DNA of 64,000 bases, from assembly GCA_022494885.1 (NCBI GenBank), contig JAGVSM010001655.1, positions 1 to 64,000 of the forward strand, given 5' to 3'. The translations under genes and the position numbers were made by a program. A model generated the notes under the pieces. The model did not search any database. It saw only the letters and a list, made by a program, of their open reading frames with translations, and had not been told where the DNA came from. Positions 54,905-64,000 of the stretch are shown piece by piece (the stretch's first letter is position 1; each line of letters starts with the position of its first letter). The DNA comes from Micrasema longulum (Eukaryota > Arthropoda > Insecta > Trichoptera > Brachycentridae).

Positions 54905-55555
54905 TCTGCATCCTTGAGTGAACAGCTAGAATTCGTAGAAAAAAACTCTAAATTGACCGAATCTGGGGTTTTCACTTCAAAGATACCATCACAAAAGTAT
55001 CCTACATGAAAATAATATGAAGAGAAAAAATGGAAGAAAGTGCATAGCCTGTGTAAGAGTATATTGATCTATCGCGATACCAAACAGTTAGCATCAGGAC
55101 AAGAAGATATTTGGTATTAAGTATTTGTACTTTGCTTCCTCTAAATGACAACAAACAAGCTTTATTTTCTGCATCATACACTAACGCAACAATAAATGTT
55201 TCCTTTGTTGACTGCTTCACGCAACATGAAATATTTATCTAAAGCAACAATATTACGGCCTTGGTTTTTACGGAATTAACTCTCAAATAATTTTAACACT
55301 GAAAAAAAAAAAAAAATTTTTTTTTAAAAAGTAAACAGAAAATCTTAAGCATCCCTTAAGTGAATACTGCATTTTAGTTCACCACTGGGTACTATATTTA
55401 TGAAGATATCATTCAAAATATTATTAGCCAAAATAAAAACAAACCGTGACTGAACGAAGTTATTAGATTGTTAATAGACTATCAAACTAACGAATATTTT
55501 TTTTCAATATTTTAACGTATCGCATAATCAGCGCTATACTTACGTATAAGTTATG
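54905..55555. other. No gene; SINE-like scrap at 55355-55395
   Basis: GAATACTGCATTTTAGTTC and ACCACTGGGTAC resemble SINE body ends. Otherwise AT-rich. Confidence 0.3.
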
Positions 55556-55561
55556 AATTTT

Positions 55562-55727
55562 AAAATACTTGGTACACTTCCACTTATTTATATGGCCAAT
55601 TAGCGCTTTCACCCTCCAATAGGCATAGTCAGACTCAGTTCAGACTACAGACCAGTCTGAAGATGCCCATTAGAGGGTGAAAGCGCTAATTGGTCAAATA
55701 AATAAGTGGAAGTGTACCTAGTATTTT
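55562..55727. mobile_element. 166-bp palindromic MITE
   Basis: Arms of about 62 bases: AAAATACTTGGTACACTTCC...GCGCTTTCACCC on the left and GGGTGAAAGCGC...GGAAGTGTACCTAGTATTTT on the right, with few mismatches and one short insertion. The ~35-base loop contains AGACTCAGTTCAGACTACAG. No coding capacity. Confidence 0.8.
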
Positions 55728-55729
55728 TT

Positions 55730-56315
55730 TTAAATTAATAACGTATGTATATGTAAATAAAAGTTATTACATCATTACAATGGGTTCCCATCAAGAATTG
55801 TCAATATTTTTTTTTTTTTTTTTTTAATGTAATAATTTTGAAATTACTTCGCGCGTGACGTCACAAGTTTTCTTCAGTGAGTTCTGCTGATAAGTGAATT
55901 GGCTTCCCGTAAACCGGAAATCTATCACAACACTCTATCATTTGTTGATTCGGAGGAACTTGTGACGTACTTTAAAGTTTTTATTTAAATCAGTTTTTTT
56001 TATACATTTTCAAAAATCTTCGCCGTACTCTTTTTTAATTTTTTTTTACCGCGCGCAAGAAAACATTTCTCATATCCAATTTCCCGTAGCACTGAAGATC
56101 CTCATTGTTATATTTCATTATGTATATAATAATTATTATATTTAATACTGGCCATGTCGCTGTCCACGATAGTGACACATATTCAAAAGGACCATTTTTT
56201 GAGTCATTTCTTCAAGTTTAAGCTTTCATTTTGTTGTGTTGATGTGTTGACCTTTTTTTACTGTTAAGTCATTTTATTATTTTAGGTATCTACTAGGTCG
56301 CGAGAAACGTCTTTA
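55730..56315. other. No feature recognised
   Basis: AT-rich with poly-T at 55809-55826; no frames. Confidence 0.35.
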
Positions 56316-56321
56316 ATTAGA

Positions 56322-56460
56322 CTAATGCCCGTATTCAAAGCCAAAACAACCGTGAAAAAAGTATATTCTAATATCATATGCCGAAAATAAATTGAAGATG
56401 AAGACAGTAGAATGTATTTTGCCCGGCTGAAGGTTTTTCTTTGAATACGGACGTAATTAT
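56322..56460. mobile_element. Palindromic MITE (CCGTATTCAAAG ends)
   Basis: Left CCCGTATTCAAAGCCAAAAC, right TTTTTCTTTGAATACGGACG, with inner pairing CCGTGAAAAAAGTATATTCT against AGAATGTATTTTGCCCGG. Total about 139 bp. Confidence 0.65.
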
Positions 56461-56464
56461 CTCT

Positions 56465-57340
56465 AGAGTCGCACGACACGAAGAAAATATGTTTTTCTTA
56501 TGTTTTTAACATGGCGAACAAAATAAAGTATTCTAAATAAGATATGTATTATATTATTATTGATATAGATATAGATAACTTAAATAGCGCCTATTTCGTA
56601 ATTAAATACATCTAAAGGTCCAAAATCACGAAAAAGCACGCACAGACCAATTTTCTAGCATGTAATAAGTCAGCGAAATTTTAAAATAATTTAAATTCTT
56701 CTATTGAAATGTTTACAAATTTTTTTCAACGGTGTAAAGATTATAATTAAGTACATTTTTTCTAGTAAATACGGACAGTATTTTATCTTCCTATAATTTG
56801 AATCGGTAAATATTACTTTGAGAGTTAATCTGTTTTTCATATTCATTCCATCATCCCTTCATTTAAATTAATGTTTACACAGACGGGAAGTAAATTTTGC
56901 TAACTCCGACATGCAAAAGCATACTTTTCAAAGCACTGAAACAAGTGGAAACAAAAATTGAGCACGATATTCCTCTATAAGAGAATATCCCTCAGCTGAG
57001 TAATTGCTTACCATACCACAAATAATATGTTCAGAATATGCAATATATTCATGGCATATTCACGCATCATAAAAAAGGAGGAAAAATGAACGACCACTAA
57101 ATAGGTTTTATAGTCACGATATTATTATTTTAGTAGTGACGATTACAAAAATTAAAATCAGTGTTTCTCACCACGTAACACTTTCCTCTTTCCGCTTTTT
57201 TCCTTTTTCCCATTGAGTAATAGTTTTGATTTAAGGTAATTTATAAACAAATACGTTTATTTCTATTTTTATATATTTTAAACTTTTTAATCTTTTTTTT
57301 TCTATTGAATATGTTCTGTAACTTAAATTATAAAAATATT
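56465..57340. other. No feature recognised
   Basis: AT-rich unique DNA without frames of note. Confidence 0.4.
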
Positions 57341-57344
57341 TTTT

Positions 57345-57410
57345 TATTTTATTGGTTGGTTGGAAGAAATTGCCATTTGGCAATAAGCCCGCCAATGTAC
57401 AAAAGTTAAA
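57345..57410 (+). mobile_element. LINE 3' end (J2-like tail)
   Basis: ATTGGTTGGTTGGAAGAAAT, stem AAATTGCC/GGCAAT, AAGCCCGCC and TTAAATAAATAAAC. Sister of 10770-10845. Confidence 0.6.
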
Positions 57411-57439
57411 TAAATAAACACTATATATAAGAAATCAAA

Positions 57440-57620
57440 ATGTTTTTTTTGCACCACAACAGGCCAAAAAGCCCGCCCAATTACAGTGGGGAATTACATC
57501 ACAGAACACAGCCTTGAGAAAAAAAACATTAGATAATTGTGTTCTCACCGAGAACCGAAACCGGAACCTTCCGTATGTGAATCAAGCGTCTTAACCACTA
57601 CGCTACGGAGGCCACCGAGT
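57440..57620 (-). mobile_element. tRNA-derived SINE, second family
   Basis: The reverse complement has CGGTGGCCTCCGTAGCGTAG, CGCTTGATTCACATACGGAA, a B-box region altered to GGTTTCGGTTCTCGG, CTCAAGGCTGTGTTCTGTG and TGTTGTGGTGCAAAAAAAAC. More diverged than the two plus copies. Confidence 0.75.
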
Positions 57621-57624
57621 TCTT

Positions 57625-57690
57625 TTAAGTTTGTTCAAATTTTTGTGGACAAGGACTGGATTCGACCCTCTGGGGAGTTATGAAGATCAG
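57625..57690 (+). repeat. Repeat X copy 6, 5' half
   Basis: GTTCAAATTTTTGTGGACAA, GGACTGGATTCGACCCTC and TGGGGAGTTATGAAGAT: the left part of X, broken off where the J2 LINE starts. The right part resumes at 58595. Confidence 0.6.
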
Positions 57691-58480
57691 ATAGTTTGCA
57701 CTCATTTAAAAGATTACAGAATTTCTTGCCAATTGATGTTAAGAAAACATTAGTTCAGAGCTTACTTCTTCCATTCCTTGACTATGCGGATTTATGTTAT
57801 CCAGATGCTAACTCTGAATTACTTGATAAATTAGAACGATTGCAGAATGTTTGCGTACGATATATCTTTGATATTCGCAAATTCGACCACATAACCGAAT
57901 ATTGCACGCAACAACACTGGCTCAGTATCAGGCATGGAAGACACTTTCACATTCTATCACTTCTTCACAATATTTTTAATAATCCCACTTCACCTGTTTA
58001 TCTGAGAGAGCTCTTCCAACCTCTATTACAACACGGACTATCTCTTCGTTCTAGTAACGAGAGAATCTTTTTAATACCCTCTCATTGCTCATGTTTTCTT
58101 GCCTCCTCTTTCACAGTAGTAGCTGCTCGATTGTGGAATAATCTACCCACTAATGTTAGAGACGCCCCTTTTTTATTTACATTTAAGTCAATATTGAAAT
58201 GTGACTACCTAAATATTTGAGTTGTTCCTTTATCTTTCTTCTTTCTTTCCTATCCCCTCTTCTCTCTTCATAGTATAGTGTTAATATTTTGTGTATTTTT
58301 ATTTTGTTAATCTTTGTTTTTAATTTTTGTATAAAATTGTAAGGTTCAATATGTCCATGTACTTGTAATTTTCTCAAACTGAACAATTTGGGTAGGTAGG
58401 AGGAAATTGCCTTAAAAGAAAATGCCCTCCCTTATATGTATATAAACTGTATATGAATAAAAAGTATTAAATAAATAAAT
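57690..58480 (+). pseudogene. J2 LINE, intact C-terminal frame and 3' UTR
   Basis: A 174-codon uninterrupted frame (57696-58220): LQNFLPIDVKKTLVQSLLLP, FLDYADLCYPDANSELLDK, LERLQNVCVRYIFDIRKFDH, LFQPLLQHGLSLRSSNER, VVAARLWNNLPTNVRDA and FKSILKCDYLNI. It is the post-palm domain of a CR1/jockey-type RT; the catalytic core is missing. The UTR has the pyrimidine-rich stretch, AAATTGCCTTAAAAGAAAAT (a weakened stem), and an AAATAAATAAAT tail. The better copy of 34235-34985. Confidence 0.85.
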
Positions 58481-58594
58481 AAAGAAATAACTAAAGAAAT
58501 ATTTCTGGCTTGCCAAACCAAAGAAAATAAAGTTTTCTGAGACATTTTGTCTCATTAATAAATATGTCCATATCTATAAATAAACGAATAAAAA

Positions 58595-58765
58595 ATGAAA
58601 AAAGAGATGAAGAACATTTTAGAGAAAGGAATATAGAAGCCTTGACATTTACGGTGTTTAGAGTTGTGATTGGCTCGTTTAAGTGGCCACTTTACACACT
58701 GCGCAACACTCACCAGCCTGCCTATGTTTGAACATTCACTATCCTTTTTTTTTCATTTCTAATTT
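58595..58765 (+). repeat. Repeat X copy 6, 3' half
   Basis: AAAAGAGATGAAGAACATTT, AGGAATATAGAAGCCTTGAC, GTGATTGGCTCG and AAGTGGCCACTTTACACACT continue X where 57690 stops, so the intervening LINE looks nested. Confidence 0.65.
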
Positions 58766-58769
58766 AAAA

Positions 58770-58975
58770 ATCAAGGCTTAATAAACGAAAGAAGTTAGAT
58801 TTCAATTTAGATTTGAACTGACTGAGACTACCGATGATTTGCAAAGGTAAGGGCAATTTGTTCCAGGAAAAGGGGACGGCAACGGCAAATCTCGAATCTA
58901 GTATTCAGGCAGCGCCGGATTTTGACAAGTTTTCTTCTGCCTGAATCAAACGCTGACCTAAGAATATTATATCGG
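58770..58975 (-). pseudogene. CR1/L2-like LINE C-terminal fragment
   Basis: On the minus strand: SRFAVAVPFSWNKLPLPLQ, IIGSLSQFKSKLKSNFF, RLLSLDF. The flanking DNA AAACTTGTCAAAATCCGGCG matches 21230-21250 on plus. One subfamily, opposite orientations. Confidence 0.75.
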
Positions 58976-58979
58976 GCGA

Positions 58980-60025
58980 ATTCTCCCAATGATATATATA
59001 TTTTGGTTTTGTGTCTTTGTTTGTTTTCTTTGTATTACTACGTTCTTCTTCCTTTCCGAAGCGGGATCTGGAGCGAGCGGCCGCGGTCTCCATTTGGAAC
59101 TAACACTGTATTCCTTCACTGTCATGCTAGGAAATTAGAAAAAGGTGATTGTACTGTCCACGTGTATTTGGTTGATCTCAAATTGACAATACTGCAGTGA
59201 GGGGTACGATGAAAGCTTTTGAAGTTTAAATTTTTTGTAATTTTCGAGGTTCAATTGTAAAGAAATATTAAATTTTCGCTAAATTGGTTTCAAAAAATTG
59301 ATAGTAAATATGCAAAAATGAAGAAAAACAAGTCTATATGATCTAATAATGGTGCTGGAAACTGCATTGATACGCCAATTGCAGCGTATCTTGATAGAAT
59401 TATAATATACTAGAAGCCGCATAGAATCATGGCATACATCACACTGTGTCCAAAAATCTGACATCCAGCCCGCGCGCATGCGTGAAGTGGCCGCGTAATG
59501 TTACCAGACTGCGTACAATTTATTATCATAACAGAAATATTAGATAATTTTGAAAATTATTTTTATTATAACCACAGCAAATATTTTACATATATTTTTA
59601 TTAAGCAAACGTAAATAAAACATTAAATAATCATTTAGTAACTAAGAAATTAATACCGTTCTTTTTTATACTAAGGTTTATTCATAGAAAACCGGGTAAA
59701 AAACTAACCACCCGGGCAATACTAACAAAATGTTTACCTTCTTTTATTTAACAATCTGACAGACGGTAAAATAATCGAATCCTTAAATGATATTACTTGA
59801 GAATTTGTTACTTACACATGGAATGAGATCCCACCCTGATCTCTTTTCATCCCAGCAGTATTTTGACACTTACAAACGACACAACACGGCATAATTGAAT
59901 TTAAATCGGCAGTTGCGTATTAAGCGACGTCTAAAGAGTAACTAATGGTCAAAACGTAAAGCTACTTATTTATAAGTAGTTTAGTCGGCTTCAGTTTGTT
60001 GCGCGTACGCGGATTCTAGAGTCTC
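58980..60025. other. No gene; SINE scrap at 59350-59400
   Basis: GGAAACTGCATTGATACGCC then AATTGCAGCGTATCTTGATA is a reversed SINE body end. Short frames (58905-59200, 59279-59479) are unrecognised. Confidence 0.35.
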
Positions 60026-60027
60026 TG

Positions 60028-60185
60028 ATCAGCATTACACTTCAGATGCCAGTCCAGGAACTTTGAAATATTATTGTATTAAAACGGCTTTATAAATAAA
60101 TATTTCATGTAGAGAATCGAATCCGTCTACCTACTCTTGCATGGTACACAAACGCGCTGACCATTAGACCACGAGGCGGACAAGA
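60028..60185 (-). mobile_element. tRNA-derived SINE
   Basis: Reversed: CGCCTCGTGGTCTAATGGTC (A-box region), CCATGCAAGAGTAGG, a damaged B box, and GTTCCTGGACTGGCATCTGA. Same type as 18374. Confidence 0.65.
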
Positions 60186-60189
60186 GTGT

Positions 60190-61085
60190 AATACTAATCT
60201 CTATTAATTAAATTCTTACATCACATTAAAATATCAATGGGGTCAGTTCTACAGATATTAGAGGGTCGGGTCTATAGTCATTTACACTTGACCTTAACAC
60301 TTGAACGATGAACTTGTAAGAATTTCGTACAGACAGGTCTACATTATTATGTGTAATATTATTAATCTGACTCATTCCCAAAAATGACTATACTCATTAA
60401 AACCTGCCTAATTGTTATTTCAATACACACACTTCTTTACTAATTACCTTTTTAGTATTTAATTTCGGTAAAAACATAATTAATTTAATTGTAGCTGTGA
60501 TTTCACGGGCACAATCGTGTGCCATAATCTACAAATATGTTTTGTTTTTCATTTATTTTTATATTAATTCACTTGTGCACATCGGTTCTTGGATTTTTTT
60601 TTATGCTTTGGTAATGTTATATTTATTTCAAATTATCGTTGATATCCTGATTAAACAAAATGTTGTTTTTTTTTTTTTAATTTTATTTTATTTGGAAAAT
60701 CAACAGTTCTACATACATATTTATAGATATAGTGTATAAACTCAGAACAAATAACAGATTTCCACAAAGTATACAAAGTTAGTAAAGAAAATATTACGTA
60801 AAGTGCGACGCATGCTGACAAATTATTTGTACCAAAGTAGAGCTCAAACAGATAATTTATTTACAGATTTATACATCAATGATATTGAAATATTGTGTCT
60901 CTGGCGGTATACATCTTTATGTAGTGGCAATTTGATCATAGAATTTTGCAAATTTAAAAAAAAAATCATACAAGTTTCACTTGATAACCCCCAGGAAGTT
61001 ATAGAAGTTAAGAAGAGTAGAATAGTAATACTTTTTTAAATTAGTATCAGCTAGTGGACCATTAATTTACCATTGTATCATTGAA
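60190..61085. other. No gene recognised
   Basis: Frames 60497-60739 and 60803-61039 are AT-rich and unrecognised. TTTTTTTTTTTAATTTTATT at about 60670 may start a minus-strand tail. Confidence 0.3.
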
Positions 61086-61089
61086 AAAT

Positions 61090-61235
61090 GACAACCTTTC
61101 TAAACACTTATCTAATTCCCTACCATCAAACATTAAACCTGCATTCTACACAACTAATAATATAGAAACATTGTTAAAAATCACAAAGATAAAATCCCTT
61201 AATATAATAAATCTGGCATATACTGTTAAGTAAAT
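61090..61235 (+). pseudogene. Possible LINE C-terminal scrap
   Basis: One frame reads NLSKHLSNSLPSNIKPAFYT and ends at TVK-stop (about 61212), weakly like '..W..LP..I' RT tails. Confidence 0.2.
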
Positions 61236-61239
61236 AACA

Positions 61240-61670
61240 GCATTTATCGATACTATTCCTGGCCGATTACCTTTCGTTCCCATCCTTTCTTTGACCCATC
61301 CTTATGGTACCTACCTAACATCAAGATAAAAGATATTTAAAATGAGAAGATTCGGATTTAGATCAAAAACAAAATAATATTTTTTTCTTCACATAAAATC
61401 GGATAAAAAGTGGTTGGAATCGTCGCGCGTCGAGGAAAACATTGTTATATTAAAGTTCATTTGTGATCCAGTGCCAGAAATTGAAGAACATTCAGATTAT
61501 ATTAAAGGCAGGTATCCACTCCATGTAGCTATTCCTTTCTCAAATATTTCCCAATTCACAAAACTGAATGAAATTCGATTTTCATTTACAGTCCGCCTTT
61601 TCGTTAACATATACTAATAAAATTGTAAGAATTGAGATTTAATCAACATTGGAAAAACTAAAACTATATT
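61240..61670. other. No gene recognised
   Basis: A 67-codon frame (61414-61617) has no known domain. Confidence 0.3.
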
Positions 61671-61674
61671 TTCA

Positions 61675-61880
61675 TGTTTACCCTGCCAGGAATGAACCCA
61701 GGACCTCCGGAATGGTAGACGAATGCCCCAACCACTATAAAACGAGGCAGAGATATCTCCACTATATTTCTTAATCTAGGATTTTTACCTGAGAGCAGCC
61801 ATCGAGTCAATAGCCCTCGTCTAGGATTCTGGTTCTACTCCACACACAAAACTGTATTCTTAATCCGCCTGAACACAAAA
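61675..61880 (-). mobile_element. Composite SINE, 5' unit plus tRNA-like head
   Basis: Reversed order: 5' unit (AGGCGGATTAAGAATACAG, AACCAGAATCCTAGACG, TGGCTGCTCTCAGGTAAAA), then TCTCTGCCTCGTTTTATAGT, TGGTTGGGGCATTCG and B-box-like GGGTTCATTCCTGGC. Truncated just after the B box. Confidence 0.7.
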
Positions 61881-61911
61881 AAAAACGAAGAAATCTTGAA
61901 AGAAAGAAAAA

Positions 61912-62275
61912 AGTTTTTTTTTATTTATTTATGAGAAAATACAAGGTTTTTAAACTTTACATATTACATTATATCACATATTTTATTTGTACTAAATATT
62001 CTCAATCAGCAAAAGTGCTGGTATGAGGGGATATTATAAATAATAACACAATAGTTTAAATAAAAATTCGATGAAGTAACATAACATATCACTCGTCACA
62101 CGGGCTGTAAGAACTGTTTTATTTAGGTGTTTTTTAAGTACATGTCTTTATGAATATTTTTTAGATCATTAGAAAGTGAATTGTAAGAAATTATTGCTGT
62201 ATACAAAAAACTGTTTCTTTTTCTGTTGGTCCTAGGTTATTCGCAAGTTATCTTTAAATCTATATTTCGTCCCGA
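61912..62275 (-). pseudogene. Jockey-type LINE C-terminal fragment and 3' end
   Basis: Minus strand, about 62265-62090: RFKDNLRIT, a stop and shift, then NSFLYTAIISYNSLSNDLKN and IHKDMYLKNT, matching the 'NSF.Y.GI..YN.LPNDLKNI' block seen at 18885. The T-rich tail start is at 61912. Confidence 0.6.
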
Positions 62276-62348
62276 CCCTTTATGAATCGAACCGGGGACT
62301 TTCTGAATAGTAGGTGAACGCGTAATCGTCTTTATTACAAGGCAGACT
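62272..62348 (-). mobile_element. tRNA-like SINE head
   Basis: Reversed: AGTCTGCCTTGTAATAAAGA and B box CCGGTTCGATTCATAAAGGG. A-box half altered. Confidence 0.45.
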
Positions 62349-62524
62349 AATAATACCATGTGTCCAATCCGCTGATAGGAATGCTTTATTCGTAGAAGCG
62401 AGAAAAGTCGTGCAATCTACTTTAATGCAGTGTTTTTTACAAGTAATTGTAACGGATCAGATCATGACATAAATAACGCGTTTGTGTTCGCAAAAAATAC
62501 CTAAAACTATTGTAACCGTATATT

Positions 62525-62585
62525 ACAATGGTGGTGTAGTGGTCAATGCGTTTGCCTAACATGCAAGAGGTCTCGGGTCCACCGA
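62525..62585 (+). mobile_element. tRNA-like SINE head, truncated
   Basis: GTGGTGTAGTGGTCAATGCG, CATGCAAGAGGTCTCGGGT, then broken in the B box where the foldback element begins. 62349-62524 holds nothing recognised. Confidence 0.6.
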
Positions 62586-62783
62586 TTTTTTTTTCCATCG
62601 ACCGGTTTTAAAGCTATACAAGCTTCTTTGCCAAGGTATAGTTAACTAATGATTTCAATATAAATTATTACTTCATGTGTAATATTTATTAAACATTGAT
62701 AAAATAAAATAGGATAGAGTTCATGAGTTAAGTATACCTCTATAAAGAAGGTATACCTTTGAAACCGGTTGGTAGAAAAAAAC
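62586..62783. mobile_element. Palindromic MITE of ~198 bp
   Basis: Left TTTTTTCCATCGACCGGTTT...CTTCTTTGCCAAGGTATAGTTAACTAATGA (in pieces) pairs with right TCATGAGTTAAGTATACCTC...GAAACCGGTTGGTAGAAAAA over about 70 bases, imperfectly. It disrupts the SINE head. Confidence 0.7.
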
Positions 62784-62807
62784 AAAAATAAGTTCTGAAA
62801 AACAAAG

Positions 62808-62940
62808 TTGTTTTATTTATTTTTTTATAATGAATTACCACAAGGTTGGAATGTACAATTTAAATTATATACAGAAAGTGAAATACATAAAAATAAATTC
62901 CTAAAAAGTAATAACCTCTATTTCTCTCAAATATCAGATA
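62808..62940 (-). mobile_element. Probable LINE 3' tail
   Basis: GTTGTTTTATTTATTTTTTT then AATTACCACAAGG and GAATGTACAATTTAAATTAT; T-rich start as in other minus tails. No coding part. Confidence 0.3.
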
Positions 62941-62944
62941 AACT

Positions 62945-63100
62945 AAAATCTTAAGTTTGGCCATGTTAAAAGCAGACAACCGAATAGCGTGTTTAAGATG
63001 CATGAATGTAGAAGAAGCTAGGAAAGTATGCCAGGATAGACGTGTGTGCTGGTCCATCCTCTCTGCCTACCCCCACGGCAAAATGGCATCACGGTAGTAG
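62945..63100 (+). pseudogene. RTE-type LINE C-terminus, intact end
   Basis: Frame 62964-63096: MLKADNRIACLRCMNVEEAR, KVCQDRRVCWSILSAYPHGK, MASR and stop. It has the full '.CMNVEEA..VCQDR..W.S..SAYP.G' signature. A (TAG)n repeat follows at 63095-63105, as at 49460. Confidence 0.8.
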
Positions 63101-63530
63101 TAGTATATTTTCTCTTTATTGCGTACCATATTCTATCATTATATTTGTGAAAAACTTTTACTGGATTTACGCACTATTTTTGATATTTTATTATTTGTAT
63201 AACATATGTATGTGTTTGTGTATGTTTTATATGTGCGTTCATGTGTGTGCGTGGATGGCTCGGAGTGTACATTCGGTATTTTTATTTATTTTAATTTATT
63301 ACCTCCATGGAAAACGCAAATGTCAACAATTATTCTTTTCTCACTTAAAATTCTTATTTATTTTTTTGTCACATTTAATGTTTATATTTTTTTTAATTTA
63401 TAAAAACTTAATTGGTCTTTTTATGATAAAAATTGTTGTTTTTAATACTTATTTTGTATGACTGTATGTTTTCTGAATAAAATAAAATAAATATGTTGTT
63501 TTTCCTAATAAAAATAAAAATTATCTTATA
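63100..63530 (+). mobile_element. LINE 3' UTR fragment
   Basis: TTTTCTCTTTATTGCGTACC and the end GTTGTTTTTCCTAATAAAA match 54760-54900. The 139-codon frame here (63042-63461) is phenylalanine/tyrosine-rich low complexity and not considered a gene. Confidence 0.45.
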
Positions 63531-63534
63531 ATTC

Positions 63535-64000
63535 ATAATTAGACTGTTGAAATCGTGATTACAAAAATAGGTAAATTATTATGCAAATTCGAAATTATAG
63601 GACGCGTCGTAAATATACGATGAAATTGTATTTGCAAATATATATGCATTCTGTAGATATTATAACAGAACCCATACCTAAAAGAATTTTTAAATCAAAC
63701 AAGCAAGGTAGGGTATTCATATCATATGAATGTAAACATTAACTGCCTACTTACACCGACCGCTAATTATAAATGGGTCCGCTTTTCCGCGGAGAAAGGA
63801 AATAAGTAGACCATTTGAAATATTTATCCTCTGGGAAAGAAATCCAAACAGACAAACGAGCACTTTTCATACATTAAAACATCGCAGAAATATTTAAAAC
63901 GCAGCAGAAAAAAGGTGAAAATTTCAGCAGATCTAAATTTTCCGGCAATTAGTAGGCAAACAGGCAGCGTATTTATGAATACCAGCGGTTTTTTCCATAC
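63535..64000. other. No feature recognised
   Basis: Unique DNA, GC-richer from 63740 to the end, without a recognised frame or repeat. Confidence 0.35.

Noticed and set aside
63042..63461. 139-codon open frame
   Set aside because: It starts inside the RTE C-terminus in another frame and continues through a low-complexity F/Y/I-rich UTR shared with 54650-54900.
1..64000. LTR retrotransposons or integrated viruses
   Set aside because: No long direct terminal repeats, integrase, protease or gag/capsid-like frames were seen; the RT motifs present are all of non-LTR type.

Overview
The window looks like a gene-poor piece of an AT-rich invertebrate genome, most likely an arthropod and probably an insect. 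The basis is the low GC content, the absence of any bacterial gene order, Pol III tRNA-derived SINEs, many dead non-LTR retrotransposons (LINEs), and remnants of Tc1 and hAT-like DNA transposons. I could not place it more narrowly. I found no convincing host protein-coding gene, rRNA or functional tRNA. Nearly all recognisable coding sequence is reverse transcriptase (RT) debris.

Layout. 0-4.5 kb: an antisense LINE tail, a SINE fragment, a ~740 bp non-autonomous hAT-like element and a probable LINE end. 4.5-7.5 kb: two LINE tails, then the longest element, a jockey-like RT (5203-7480) with stops and frameshifts. 7.5-16 kb: mostly unique AT-rich DNA with a GC-rich island, a perfect 41-bp palindrome, a G-quadruplex motif and LINE 3' ends. 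16-25 kb: a Tc1 transposase remnant, SINEs, a 29-bp tandem repeat, L2-like ends and an array of four related stem-loops (20361-20760). 25-34 kb: RTE- and jockey-type tails and a CR1/L2-like LINE with only two frameshifts (31045-32575). 34-45 kb: more LINE tails, an unclassified repeat called here X, composite SINEs with a nested hairpin element, and a GC-richer stretch ending in a splice-donor-like site. 45-54 kb: SINE, X, RTE and LINE copies in nested order and the second hAT-like copy. 54-64 kb: four palindromic foldback elements, a LINE apparently nested in X, and more SINE and RTE ends.

How it fits together. At least five LINE groups are present: J1 (jockey-like, TTGAA-repeat tail), J2 (tail with AAATTGCC/GGCAAT hairpin), a CR1/L2-like group ending in GCGCTATATAA, an RTE group, and a loose set of other jockey-type C-termini. 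All copies lack the 5' end, as expected from truncated target-primed reverse transcription. Most groups have a short stem-loop just before the A-rich tail. The SINEs and RTE ends finish in similar trinucleotide repeats, which may reflect shared mobilisation machinery. The most unusual signals are the stem-loop array at 20.4-20.8 kb and the nine foldback elements in 64 kb.
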